64,000 nt of DNA from Solea solea. Lineage: Eukaryota > Chordata > Actinopteri > Pleuronectiformes > Soleidae. The notes beneath the pieces were generated by a model. It was given only the letters and a program-made list of their open reading frames with translations. It was not told the DNA's origin and did not search any database. Shown one piece after another: positions 47,868 to 60,200 of the stretch; position 1 is the stretch's first letter; every line of letters starts with the position of its first letter. The DNA lies in assembly GCF_958295425.1 (NCBI RefSeq), contig NC_081143.1, positions 15,222,516 through 15,286,515 on the forward strand, written 5' to 3'. The translations under genes and the position numbers were made by a program.

Positions 47868-48256
47868 AAAAAATCTCTAAAACAAGGTGACATTCTAGTT
47901 TGTAGGAAATATTATAATGCATTTTACCCACGGATTTGACTAAATAAACAATAGTTTTCACTATAGTAAAGGAACATGTCATCCGGTGCAACACTAATAC
48001 AAAGGCACTTCAGTTAGTATAATGTATTTTGACTATACATTTATTTACACAAAGTGATTTATAACACACAGTATGTGTAATATGGTGTATCTAAAATAAA
48101 CTCAGCATTGCAAATGGGAGAGGTTTATGCAGGAGAAAACAATAACAAGTTCATCTGGTTCACTACAGTGACTCAGCTTAACCAAAAAAGCTGAGTCACT
48201 TTTTTTTAACCTTTTTCCTGATTTCCTCATAATTTACAAACAACTCGCAACATAAA

Positions 48257-48420
48257 TGCCATCCATCTTCTACCGCTTTATCCTCCACATGATGCGAAAG
48301 GCGGGGTACACTTAGATCGCCAGTCCATCGCAGAACCACAGGAAGACAAACAACCATTCACTGTCACACCTACAGTCAATTTAGAGTGTCCAGTTTACCT
48401 AATGCTGCTAATTGTTTGTT
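48257..48420 (-). mobile_element. SINE 3' fragment, minus orientation
   Basis: It starts CATCCATCTTCTACCGCTTT and contains TACACTTAGATCGCCAGTCC and AACAACCATTCACTGTCACA, the reverse complement of the 3' half of the SINE at 5106-5426. The tRNA head is absent. Confidence 0.7.
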
Positions 48421-49953
48421 GATCGCTGTCTGTTTCTTTCATGTCTTTTGTGCAGGCACAGCAGTCATTGTAGAGTCCTTGTGCCATGTCTGATTGTTCC
48501 AGCAATAACATTAATAAGAGAAGCTTAGTTGCTTACAGGTGCAGTAGTTTATGTCAACTCAGTGTCAAAGGCCTGTCACTGTTACATTAATAGCCATTAA
48601 GCCATTTGACTCATTGTCTTGTTTTGACTCACCTGAAACACATATAGACCACCTACTGGGTCCTTTGCAGTTTACCCCTATGTAGATTGATCCTGCCCGA
48701 TGGTGGACTCCAGTGTTCACTGCTTGGATTCATTAACTGCACTGGAGTGGCCTCTACCATCTCATAATGGCTGCCACCACCTCTCAGGGGCTCAGCAACT
48801 TTCTGAGTAGGAGTCAGCCAATGAGGCAGGGCAAAGCTAAATCTAATGTCTTGATAATCAGCGCTAGTGAATCCCGATGATGTGTGTGCACTCTCTTCTT
48901 CATCTATTACTCAAATGACTGCACCTGCAGGGAAACCTGTGTAAAGTTTGAAAGTAACGCTACAGATATTAGTCTCGTCCAGGAGGCTGCCAGGGAAGTT
49001 GCTGCAGCCCCAGAAAACATGCTCAAAAAAGGAGACAAGGGCTGATTTGAGAAGATTATTCTTTTCACGACAGTGCACAAGTGGGAGGAGGAGAGGTGCC
49101 ACCTGCTGGGAGATTCTTTCACATGAGGCAGTTGAAAATGTTTCTTTTAGTTTCCACTGAGTCTAGAGTGTTATACAATAGCAGTAGAATAAAAGTCACC
49201 AACTGCCCCAGTTTGTGGCACAACTTCCACCTGCCACTTCTGATTTGAACAATATATGAATTGTCCACAGAAACAAAACCATTTAAAAATGTGCCTTAGG
49301 CTAGAAGAAGCTTTTAAAATAAATAGCATGTATACTACTAGTACATATACTTATACTAATGTATACTAAAAGATGTCTGTTATGTGCTCAGCTCCTCAGC
49401 TCAAGTTCATTATATCGCTGCAGCCAGACGACAGGACACACTCATTAACAGTGTGTTAATAAGTCTGCTTTTGAAAAGTGCCACGCCGCAGCCATTATGC
49501 ACAGTTGTCCAGTGTGTTTACCTTTATTAAATCATGTGCAGATGACACCAGACTTCTGCAAACTAACCTCATACAGACCCCTCCATTAAGAGGCGTCGCA
49601 GACATATGATCATTGCCTCCGCTCCAACTTTGTTCTCAGTAAACATCACAATTCACATTTTTTAATTTTTTTAATTAAAGGGCACCAGAGTGCAAATGCT
49701 TTTCGTGTCTACTGTCGTGTGATGTGAGCACCGATGACGTGAATGAAGAAGTAAAAATGAATTAGTGGGATGATGTTGTCATGTAAATGGCCTCATAAAC
49801 ATTATTATTTTTTTAATTATTTATATAGTCATTATTGCACACCATTTCCCCTTGGGAAGCACGATGCCTTAAGAAACCTCTTTGTATCTGCCGAGTTGTT
49901 CTTGCCATGCTTCAATGTGATTGATGTTGACACCAGTGATGTGACCAACTAAT

Positions 49954-50185
49954 GGCCCTTTTCCGCTATGTTCCCGGCTCGCCTTGTCTCGCCTCGGCAC
50001 GGCCTCTCTTCCTGTGACGGCACTCTGACTAATCAGTGGCCGGCGACGCCACGCATACCTACTCAGCACGCTTGGAACCTTGGAGCAGGTACTAAAAAAG
50101 TAGCTGGTACCAGGTACTAGGCAAGTGGAAACGCAACTAAATCGTGCCATGCCGAGGCGAGGTGAGTAGAGCCGGTGGAGCCATA
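49954..50185. mobile_element. Family X copy 3, short internally deleted form
   Basis: CCCTTTTCCGCTATG starts the element. GGTACTAAAAAAGTAGC and GGTACCAGGTACTAGGCAAG are shared with the other two copies. The large middle section is deleted and the right terminus is eroded. Confidence 0.65.
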
Positions 50186-51075
50186 AGAGTGAATTTAATA
50201 ATCACCACACACTCATACGTTTGATTGCTGCACCTACAGGAACAAAACAGCAGGTTCACTTAGAGATAGCTCAGAAGTCAGTGAACCCAAAACTAGTGTG
50301 GACTACACTTGTGTGATTTAAGTAGGACCTTTTAGCTCAGTGGGTTAAATACATATTGAAGCGTCAGTGTTGAAAGATGGCGCCTGAGGTGTGGAGATCA
50401 TGCAGTCAGTTAATGATCAGCTCAGTGGAGGATTCAGGCCAAACTTTGTGGGGGAAATAGAAGAAGTCTAGGCAGATTTATAAAGGGCGATGAATGAAAG
50501 CTGAAGGATATGGTAGATCCCCTGCATCAAGGCCACACGCTTCCTTCCTTCCTTCCTTCCTTCCTCCCAAACAGTACAGACAGAAGGGCAAAGTAGCAAA
50601 GATGTCTTCCACCGTGCCCAAGACACACATTCAATAGCAGGTGCCCGATTTTATGGGGTGCTATAGAAACACAGCGTCAAGCCAAGGGTGGTAAAGCTAA
50701 AGGGCTCAATAGGCCAAATCTGTCACAGGCCACCATCCAATTTGTGTGCTGCTAGTTACTTAGAGTTGGATGAAGACCATAACTGAAGTGTCCCCTCCAA
50801 GATTATGATAGAACCACTGAAGCAGCGCCTTCAGCACTGGTATCAGTGAAACTCACACAAACCTGTTCTGTAGTATTTCCTAGTTGTTTGAGGTTGTGCT
50901 GCATACTGTACCTTATATTCAGCTCTTATACTTCAAATGTTACATCTCATGTGTATTATGATAATCATGAATATTTCATATGTGCACTGGAGTAGGAAAT
51001 GAATTTTTTTAACAGGGGCTTTTTTTTGTTGCTATTGTGAAATGAGTTTTGTGTACATTTTTGTACATCATTCGT

Positions 51076-51453
51076 GCTGTGGCTTGCTGGGGGAGGTGGA
51101 TACACTGAGAGGCACAGGAAAAGATTGCATAAGCTGGTTAGGAGAGTCAGATCAGACCTGGACTGCCCTCTGAACGTCACTGAGGAAGTGGGTGAACAGA
51201 GGATGTTGGCAAAGCTAAGATCCTCTCACCCCACTCACATCCTACCATTCACCTGTATTATTCTTTCTGTGTCATTATAATCTATGCAATATATCAGTGT
51301 AATAATCCTGTGCATTACCTTCAAAATGTTCCTAATGTATTTTTTATATATATATAATTTATGTGATATTATTGTTTTTACATGATCTCATTGCCAATTG
51401 TATTCCTATTTTGTATTTCATGTTCTTAAATATGAATCTAATCTAATCTAATG
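51076..51453 (+). mobile_element. Non-LTR retrotransposon 3' end
   Basis: RHRKRLHKLVRRVRSDL and VGEQRMLAKLRS resemble the C-terminal end of a LINE ORF2 protein. The tail AATCTAATCTAATCTAA (about 51434-51451) is the kind of short 3' tandem repeat that ends many fish LINEs. Only a few hundred bases remain. Confidence 0.5.
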
Positions 51454-52779
51454 GAGGGTCAGTGTGAATTCTAAATTATTATTATTATTATTATTCAATG
51501 ACTCTCACAAATGAATTGTACATACTTATCAATCACCTATAGAAATAAATTGCTGTAATCTTTAGCACTTCTGTAAACCACTGTTCCACTGCAGGCTGAA
51601 GGTTCATTTCATTTTAAGGTAAGGAATCGGCATCAGAATCAGAATTTCAAATAAATCCGTGGGTGCGGGGTAGGAATTGCATGTGTGGTACGGATGCCTG
51701 GCTGGCCACTTTTCTCTTGGGCTTTGCAAAAGTTAACTATGTATTTTACAGAGGCGTTAAAAGCCCCTATCCCGCATATTCCAAGGGCAATTTCAGACAT
51801 ATCAGGGGCATTTTCCCCTCGAGCTCTTGCTATCTTCTTACCCTGATGCAGTAGGGCTACAGTGCCCTTTTATGTGCAAGCAGTTATACCCATAATTGCT
51901 ATGATTACACTTTTCAATTTATATATTTTCCTAGTTGGAAATCTTTGGACACACATGCTTAATGATGAACTTCATCAGATTAACTTAATCCCAACAGTAA
52001 ACACTGCAGCTGAGGTGAGCTGTGTTCAGCAGAATACCAATTAGCTTTTGTCGGTGTGATGTCTTTTCAAAGTAACATGAAACAACTGCAGCAAGAGGCC
52101 TCTACAAAGTTTGACCTCATTTGCACTCTAAACTAGAAGAATATCAGTCAACAAAATAAAATAAAAACGCTGTTAAACAGTTAATGTCTTCCAAACAGCA
52201 ACAGACGTCACAGGCTGAAAGTTTTTAGTTCCAGGGTTTTGTCTAATACTGCGGATACTAATTGTGCAGCATTTAATCGGTTGTGATTGCTTTTCTTTGA
52301 AATGATCTGCGCGCGTTGTGCATGACGAAGAAATAACGAAATACAGTCATTTCATCATCGGTATATGTTGACATGTTCATGCTGTCCTTTCATATTTGTG
52401 CACATTTATTCACACTTGTGTTGACGACACATTCTACAGTATATGCACTGATGCCTGAAATCACCTCCTGCTGATCACCATAGGCATTCATATCATATTC
52501 TACTAGTTATTATTATTATTGTTGTAATAATAATAATAACTTTGATGCTGTAATGTACATCTAGCTTTACAATACACACACAAGGATATTATATATATAT
52601 ATATAGTTTATTTTTACATTGTTTATGTGTTTGCAAACATCTTGAGATCTCCTAAGGTTTCCTTCGTTGATTATTAATTTTGTGTCCGTAGTTATTTACA
52701 TGGTTGTGTGGTTATTTATTTATTTATTTATCCATGTATATGTTTTTTTTTCCATGGCGTTAACTGTTTGTCCGTTAAG

Positions 52780-53053
52780 ACCGGATGTCTGAAGGCTGTC
52801 CACGCGCGCATGGAGAGGCGGCAGCAGGACCGGAAGGTGTTTGTGTGTCTACCGGGAGTTGCAGTTGCTTCTCATTGAAGTTTGAACGGCGGTGTTTTCA
52901 GATTGTTCCGGAGGTTTTTGTGCAGATTTCAGGTTTTCTAATGCTTAGCTAGCATCTGTGTGGACATACTGTATCTCAAGCACCCTGAAGGAGAAAGAGG
53001 AGGAGGAGGAGGAGGAGGAAGACAGCTGCTGCTGCTGCTGGTGCTGGTGGTGG
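52780..53053 (+). promoter_or_regulatory. Candidate promoter and non-coding first exon of a plus-strand gene
   Basis: An abrupt CpG-richer stretch (ACCGGATG, CGCGCGCATGG, ACCGGAAGG with an ETS-like CCGGAAG) follows an AT-rich upstream. It then runs through (GAG)n and (GCT)n to a strong donor, GGTGG|GTGAGTAA, with GT at 53054. An ATG within it opens only a 21-codon frame (MERRQQDRKV...), so the exon is non-coding if real. The gene would lie head-to-head with pcdh1. In mammals DELE1 lies beside PCDH1 in this arrangement, but nothing here identifies it. Confidence 0.35.
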
Positions 53054-54793
53054 GTGAGTAACCCAGTTCTGTTTGCTGGTAACTAAAAGTGTATTATTTG
53101 GATTTGCAGCCTTCTCTTGTACATTTAGTGCACTTAAATCATTGCTAGATTTCATTTTGTAGAATCAGATTTACAGCTTATTTACCTAAGTTTGGGCGAC
53201 TATTGGAAATAATTGAGAACGCGAATATTGTTTTTTTTTGGAAATTTCAGATAATATTGGAGAATGAGGATGACTTTGGTATTTGAATGTTTAAAGGTTT
53301 GAGAGATATTTTTGGACCACAGATATTTTCCATGTGTCAGTAGGAAAAGCACAGGTGTTGCTGATATCACTGTGACCTGTCAAGTTGACATGCATTTAAA
53401 TCTGTTTTGAAAAGTTTCAAACTTGCATCCAAAAGGGAGAACTTTGTACAAATATGCTTTTAACATCTGGCAAATGGAACAAAAAAAAAAGAAGAGAGGC
53501 CTTGTTCTGCAGAGCTCAACCTCAGTGAATCCCCTCAGCAAAAGCACCTCAGTGCCATTTAAATACAACAAACCCAGACAAAGAGATCTCAAATAAATTG
53601 CATGATTTGGAAAAACAGGAAAAATAAAATAAACCCTTGTGAATCACAAAGGGTCAATGTCATCATTGTGACAAACATTTCATAAATATTAAATACCTTT
53701 TTGAGTATTTTGTTCATACTCGCGCAAACAAAGAGGGAAATAACACGTGCGATCAACAGGAGATGTAGTTACACATCCATCACCCAACTGCACACCAATT
53801 CCAGGATTAAACAAGCAGTTCATAAAAATATGCAATACCTACACTTATGGCTCCGACACACTATGCTATGTTTTGAAGAGTTGTTTTCTTCAGTTAGACC
53901 AGGCATATTGTGGTATTGTGCACACAATTATTGTGATAATTGCGTGCATTTATGAGCAAATGTTACTGAAAAAAAAAGAAGAAGGTCTGACGTGACCATT
54001 TGCCCCCAGAAATCTTCACGTTAGACAGTTATATTGTGATGTATCGCTATATGATTGTCTTGATTATCACAATCATTATATTTTTGTCATTTTCTAGTCC
54101 TGACAACCACTCATGGTGCTTGCTATGCTACACTTCCCGCCATTTACCCCCCTTTCACTCACACATTCATACGGTGCATCCAATCTATATTGCATGCCTT
54201 TTTTTTTTTAATCACACATCTATCACAGCCATACACGCTAGTTCACACAAGTCATTGCAGCCGTTGGGAGCGACTCGGGGTTAATGTCTTGCCTATGGGG
54301 ACATGTAGACTAGTGGAGCTGGGGATTTACCCCTGACCTTACGGTTGTGAGATGACCTGCCGAACCGTGGCTGCTTCAAAAATACCCTGAGGTATATAGT
54401 TGTCTGGCTTTAGCTGCTGCTAATGTCAAATTCAACTTTGTTTAAAGCTCGATTTTTACCCATTTCAAATGTAAAGAATGTTTTAATGCTGACGTGAACG
54501 GGACTAGTAGTAATCATGTTGTATATTATGAGGTAGCATAAAAAATATTCAATTTTGTCAAACAAACAAACCTTACACTTCATATGTGACTGCCCATTCC
54601 ATTCTTTATTTTCCTGTAGGCCATTTCCAACTTAGTAAAGTAGCCAAAATACAGATGATGGATAATGATGATGCGAGAGGTTTACACCAGAGACAAGCAA
54701 TATAAAAAAACACCTTTGTAAATGTTTTAAGCTTTTCAGTTGATGTGATTTCTTTTCCCTCCCACACATATAGTGTATATTTTCTTTCTCCCA

Positions 54794-55059
54794 ATGGACA
54801 AACCTGGAACAATCTGCACCGGGCCACAGAATAAATCTACAGTTGCTGTAGACCACAGTGTTGTAGAGTGTTTGAGGAATTTCCCAGTGGGATTATTTCC
54901 AACGGTAGCAGGAGGGAATGACTGCACAGACCACCGACTCCCACAAGGACGATATGTGATGGGATCTGTCGTACCTTATCATGTACATTATCCTGGTGTT
55001 TCTGCACAGGTTCTTGTCCTTGTCACCATCGACTCAGAGGCTGTTGAGGTGATTGATGC
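54794..55059 (+). CDS. Possible coding exon of an unrecognised plus-strand gene
   Basis: A pyrimidine-rich acceptor (TCTTTTCCCTCCCACACATATAG, split as TCTTTTCCCTCC and CACACATATAG) ends at 54773. The open frame begins with ATG at 54794 (MDKPGTICTGPQNKS) and runs to a donor-like ATGC|GTGAGA with GT at 55060. If unspliced it stops at 55063. The peptide includes VVECLRNFPVGLFP and LPQGRYVMGSVVPYHVHYPG. The pattern G-x-Y-V-x-G then VHY-x-G faintly recalls part of a CABIT domain as in GAREM, but this is too short to assign. It could be the second exon after the non-coding exon at 52780-53053, or a chance frame. Confidence 0.25.
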
Positions 55060-55820
55060 GTGAGAGTCCGAGCATGAGTTTTTTGCTTTGAATGTACATC
55101 TGGCCTGCTGTTCCTTTTTTTTTGTCACTGTCACAGCAGCATTGGTGAGGACAGGGACTTTTCCTCAGAGCCAGGTGTTGTGTCATAAGCACTTCTGCCT
55201 GAAACAGGCATCTTTATCTCTCTGAAAGTTTTATAAAGTTCTTATATATTATAAGACTGTGGATGTTGAATGGTTGAGATTGTCCGAAGTTAAATACACA
55301 AAAGCATCTGAGGATTTACTGTCAAACACATTTGTTGTTGTCGACGGTTTCAATTGAAAGTGAATTATTCACTTAGCGCTTTGCTTTGTATTTGCTTGCC
55401 TCTAAGCTACTCGAGACTCTGGGCTCTGAGGGTTTTTCTGGACCTTTATGATCAAGAACCGGTTGCTTTCAGCAATTGGAAATAAAAGAGAGCGATGAGA
55501 ACAGTAACACAGTGGACGGATAACACCAAAACAATGACCTCAAAGTCACTTGAAATTTGAGCCTTCTGTAGAAGTGGGTGGTAGTTCTGTGTTGGTTTAT
55601 TCCAAACTGGAGTACTTGTACCCCCAGGGGTAAGCAAAGTGATGTAGGAGGTACAAAACAAACAAAAAAAACAAACAGTCAGATTACATTTTGAAACTGG
55701 CACATGAATAGACATACTGTCAATTTCAGCTGAACATTACAGTAGATTTCTTTAAGAAAAAGTGAACTGGTGATACTCACTGAAAATGCTGGTCATTTTA
55801 AATTATAGATTGATTTTGAG

Positions 55821-56484
55821 TAGGGCTGCATGATATTGCAAAAAACTGACATTGCGATTTCTTTGCGATGTATATTGCGATATTAAAAAATACAAGAATT
55901 CTCAGCAGATGGGGCTCATCTGCGAACAGACAAGATTGACTGGTTAAAAAAGGGTTGAATCGTAACATAATGAGAAGAGAACACAAAACCTATTATACAG
56001 CTCTGTGACTCTGAGTGTGTGTGTCAGTAAATACAGTTGGATGGATCTCACTCGTGCGGCAGAATTGTGCATTTCCTTCTGGTAAAGTATTTAGCTGAGT
56101 GACAGTCGGGTCATTTGTCGCTATACAAGAGAAAAAAAGTGGCCGAGGGTCTGTAAAGTGGCTTAATAGGAACACATTATATCCCTTTCTTTCCTCTGCC
56201 CGCCGTTCATTCTGTCATCGTTTCTTTTATTATATATATATAATGTGTACAACGTCTTCTTCTCTGAGTTTGGTGTAACGCTACAGTCCTGTCATGTACT
56301 ACAGTCATGTACTACAGTCATGTACTGCAGTCATGTACTACAGTCATGTACTACAGTCATGTACTAAGTCATGTACTGCAGTCATGTACTGCAGTCATGT
56401 ACTACAGTCATGTACTACAGTCATGTACTACAGTCATGTACTACAGTCGACGTCGATGCTCAGACGATACATGGTGCAGCCCTG
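55821..56484. mobile_element. Non-autonomous hAT-like element with internal minisatellite
   Basis: The left end TAGGGCTGCATGATAT and the right end GATACATGGTGCAGCCCTG form terminal inverted repeats. A perfect 8-bp direct repeat, attttgag, flanks them (55813-55820 and 56485-56492), as expected for hAT insertion. Inside, TTGCGATTTC and TGCGATGTATATTGCGATAT motifs mark a common teleost MITE. No transposase is encoded. Confidence 0.8.
56292..56447. repeat. 13-bp minisatellite, about 12 units
   Basis: Tandem copies of TCATGTACTACAG. Units differ mainly by A/G at one position (ACTACAG or ACTGCAG), and one unit is a base shorter. The array lies inside the hAT-like element at 55821-56484. Confidence 0.95.
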
Positions 56485-56757
56485 ATTTTGAGAGATTTGA
56501 TGTTGTGTGTGTTTATGTGCAGTAGGGGATACATGGCTGAGGCTGTGAACACTTTGGTGAACAACTGGTTTACAGGGACTCTTTTCACATTTGTAGTCGT
56601 GTCAGTTCAGTTCCTGATATAATTATTTGTCATAGCCACTTAAAAAAAAAAAAATCCCTTCACCTAATGAGTCGAACATCATTTGCAGCAGTTAAGGACT
56701 TCTGTTGCGTGTCATTGCATGTCACTGCTCTCATTTAATCAATCTACTGTTGGTTAA

Positions 56758-57220
56758 CCCTTAGTGCTCATGGCGCCATGAGCACCATGAGCACCCTTGG
56801 TAATTTGCCATGGGAATAATACACAACTCCTTACATGGACATCCTGGGGATGTGTGTTTTTTAGTAGTAAAAAAAAAAAGTAGTGTACATTTTTAGTAGT
56901 GATATAAAGTAACAATGATTGTGCAGAAGTCACAAAATAGAGCGTTTTTCTTTTCTTTTTGGTCCTAGAAACGAGTCAAGTGAACATTGAACTGTGACAC
57001 ATTTCCAAATTTCACAAATTCAATCCGATTTTAAAGATTTTGAGTACTTTTTTGGCTCAGGTGTGTTTGTAGTTGGTGAAAATGAAACATTTTTTTCCTC
57101 AGATTGCCTAGGTTGTGCTGAAAAAAGGATATACGACACTCTTTATTGCACAATCTTATAACCTGCATGTTTAAACAAAGTAATGGAAAAAAGCAGCTTA
57201 AATCCTTTGTGTTCTAAGGG
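56758..57220. mobile_element. piggyBac-like non-autonomous element flanked by TTAA
   Basis: TTAA at 56754-56757 and 57221-57224 borders the inverted ends CCCTTAGTGCTC and, on the other strand, CCCTTAGAACAC. TTAA target duplications with CCC-starting ends are the hallmark of piggyBac. There is no ORF of transposase size. Confidence 0.65.
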
Positions 57221-60200
57221 TTAACATTACCATAAATTGCTCATAGCAATGCTTACAATTACTAATAAGAAATGACAGATTCCAGGTGAAAGAAAATCAG
57301 TGCTGCTTTATTTAAAACCTCTTACTGCTTTAACATCAGCCCGTCATATAAACAACGGTGTGCTGTACTAATCTGCTTTCATTGTTTGAATTTCATTTTG
57401 GTGACTTTCAGAATGAAAAAAAACAAACAAACAAACAAAAACAACAACTATCTTTAAGACTCTTAGATAGTGACATGTCATTAGGGATGCTCTGGAGAAT
57501 TAATTTGTGCTTTTAAGTCCAATCCCCCATAATATCCAGCAGACAAAGTAAGTGGTTTAACACTTGCATGCTCTCCTTTACTCGCAAAGAGCTTAGGGTA
57601 GAAAAACAAAGCATTTTGTGTGACAAAGGTTTAATATACAGTACAGTGTGTCTGGATAAAATCATAGATAAAGCCACACAAACAAATATGACCAAGCACT
57701 TACAAAAGATTGACAGAGAAAACAAACCCTTCCCAGAATCATCCCACCAAATTTATTTGTTGCAACATATTCCCAGTATTTTTGTGATTCTGATTTATTG
57801 CAACACAGTGTATAGTGCATCGGGATTCTGTTGCTTCTTAATGGATCGTGTTGAAAGTCTGTTACTTAGCAGAGGATAAATATCAGAAAGTGAGTCTACA
57901 GTGAGAGAGGGACAGAGAGCTCTCAGCCGATCGCACACAAATGCCATCTACACGCAGGAAGTGGAAATTCTATCTAACGTGCATACAAAATAAATTTAGA
58001 CTCAAATATAGATCCACAGTGGTGCACATCCTGTTCTTGTTCCCTTTTACTACCTCTCTGTCTGTCACTTATGCGAGTCAGATATGAAAGCAGCAACACA
58101 CACACACACACACACATACACATACACACGCATGTGTACAAACACACACTCTCTCATCCATAACTACACTTTATTTCCCTCCTGTCAGGTCAGGTTGAAG
58201 ATGAAAGGTTTATGAAGACATTGGACTTGACAGAGCAGTGAGTATACACAATGCATGTGCAAGTAAGCACACGCACACACACACACACTCACACAGACAC
58301 ATAAGTAAGTTAGCGCTTTATTTCCTGGTGATCCTTCATCGATGTAATCCCCTCTCTAAGGCTTCCCTGCTAACTTGCTCTCCTGTCTATAAAGATGTCT
58401 CCCATTCTTTCTCTTCATTCAGCCTCTGGAAAACAACCAAAAACACTGAGAGAGGTTTTTTTACGTTTCCTTTGACATTTTACACTCAAACGTACACAGA
58501 CCGCACATTACAGCTGTCGTGTCTCTTGTGAAAAAGGAGATAACTTAAGAAGAAATCCCCTTCCGATGCACCATAGTTAGTTGCATTGTTAATGTATTGC
58601 AAGTCAGCCAGCTTTGCTGCAGTGGATAGCAAAAAAAAAAAAAAAAGCATCTATAATGCTTAACAAAATTGTCAGCATTTTTTTTTTTATTAATTTTTTT
58701 ATTACACATGCCTGCAGTTCTACTTCATCTGACGTCAACATTTATTGTAAGAAAAAATCACCAAGATTATTAAGGATTCAGTTTCAAACATGAACCCCTT
58801 CCCCTGTAAATTAAGGGAGTGTGGTGGAGCCTTTGTGGAAGGAAAAAAAAAAAAAAAAGTAGAAGTGTCTTGGAAAAGCTTCTGATGCACCAGATAAAAA
58901 AAGAAACTCCTCATTCAGAGGAAGGATTACAGTCTGAAAAAGAGGAAGCCAATCCACAGATAACATGGATTACCTTTGGTGCGCCTTTTTACTCGGTAGA
59001 GAGCGCTGAAATGAGAATAAAGTGAGGGCAGACAAGGATGTCATCCTTGGTAAGGTATTAGGAAGGCTGTGTATATTATTACACCTATTAGATTTACTAA
59101 GAAGTTCATTGTTGCCTCAGAACTGTACATTGGACTGTGTTTGTGTGATATGTCACACTAACACTGACATTTATATACAGTATGGAACACGACGTGAATG
59201 ATTCCAAAGCTTTGCCATGCACCTGCCGTCTTGGCACGACGCCGCAGGCAGTTTATTTCATTCTAACAAAATGCAGGCTATTTCTAAATGAACGGGGCGA
59301 GAGCTACGACTTGACTCTCAGTGGTCACTTGGAAATAATACAATACAAATACAGAATCACTAGGAAAATACTGTATGAATAAAAAACTGCCCTGATATGA
59401 TGTCAGTGCATTAATTAATTTGGCTGTTACAAAAGCAGATGATTGACTTATGGGAAGATGGGTACTTTTCTACTCAGGGTTCTTGAAGCGGTTTGTCCCT
59501 TTCTTGTTACTTTCTTGTTATAATTCTCTGACAAACCTTTCTTAATGAGGTTGAGAATATTAATATAAAGTGCCTGAGACAAGTTTTTCTAATGACTTGT
59601 ACCCCCCCCTCCCCACGCACACTCCCACCCCCCCAGCCAATAACAGTTTAATTGAAGCAGTGGCAGTCTTAGTCTTAACTCCGATTCCTCTGTTGGATAG
59701 CTCTCAGAGCAGTGCCCCTGGAACGTCATCAGCATTAGAAATGCTGACAGACTGAAAAAGCAGCTGAGTCATTCCTAATGAAGATCAGGAAGCTTTTCCT
59801 CCTCCTCTCCTTTCCCTCCATCATCAGAATAACAAGCGTGCTGGCACAGACAGAATAGGCTTACCCTGCTGGAAATTTACTGCTACGGCGCAAGCTGTCA
59901 CAAAGTTACAGACCTCTGGCAGACACGAGGCCGGACCAGAGCAAAAATGTTTACGCTCGACGCGTCACCTTTATTTGTCGTAACGGATTGTCGGCCAGTG
60001 ACAACAGAATTTCATTTGCATTTTTAAAGAAAACCGTCACAAATGTTTTTGAATGTAACTAATACAAGGAGTCTCTATTAGGGAATAAGGAGCTTCTGAA
60101 TCTTCTGCAACAGATCGTCTTTGCGGCAGATATTGTCATTTACTGCAACCACGCTCCCTCGAGGAGAGAGGCGAGGGTTTATACTCGGCAGCAAATATCA

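Larger units (their letters stand above)
43361..52779. other. Intergenic stretch upstream of pcdh1
   Basis: It contains (GT)n at 43414-43442, a (TA)n tract at 43752-43823, two CTG tracts, a (CA)n-bordered module, two family X copies, a MITE at 47501-47867, a SINE fragment, (TTCC)n at 50541-50566 and a LINE end. No protein-coding gene is supported. Confidence 0.7.

Noticed and set aside
56292..56447. Possible CRISPR-like repeat array
   Set aside because: Units are directly abutting 13-mers with no spacers, in a vertebrate transposon; it is a minisatellite.
59182..59382. 66-codon ORF starting MEHDVNDSKALPC
   Set aside because: No splice sites or recognised motif, and the frame is short; cannot be separated from chance.
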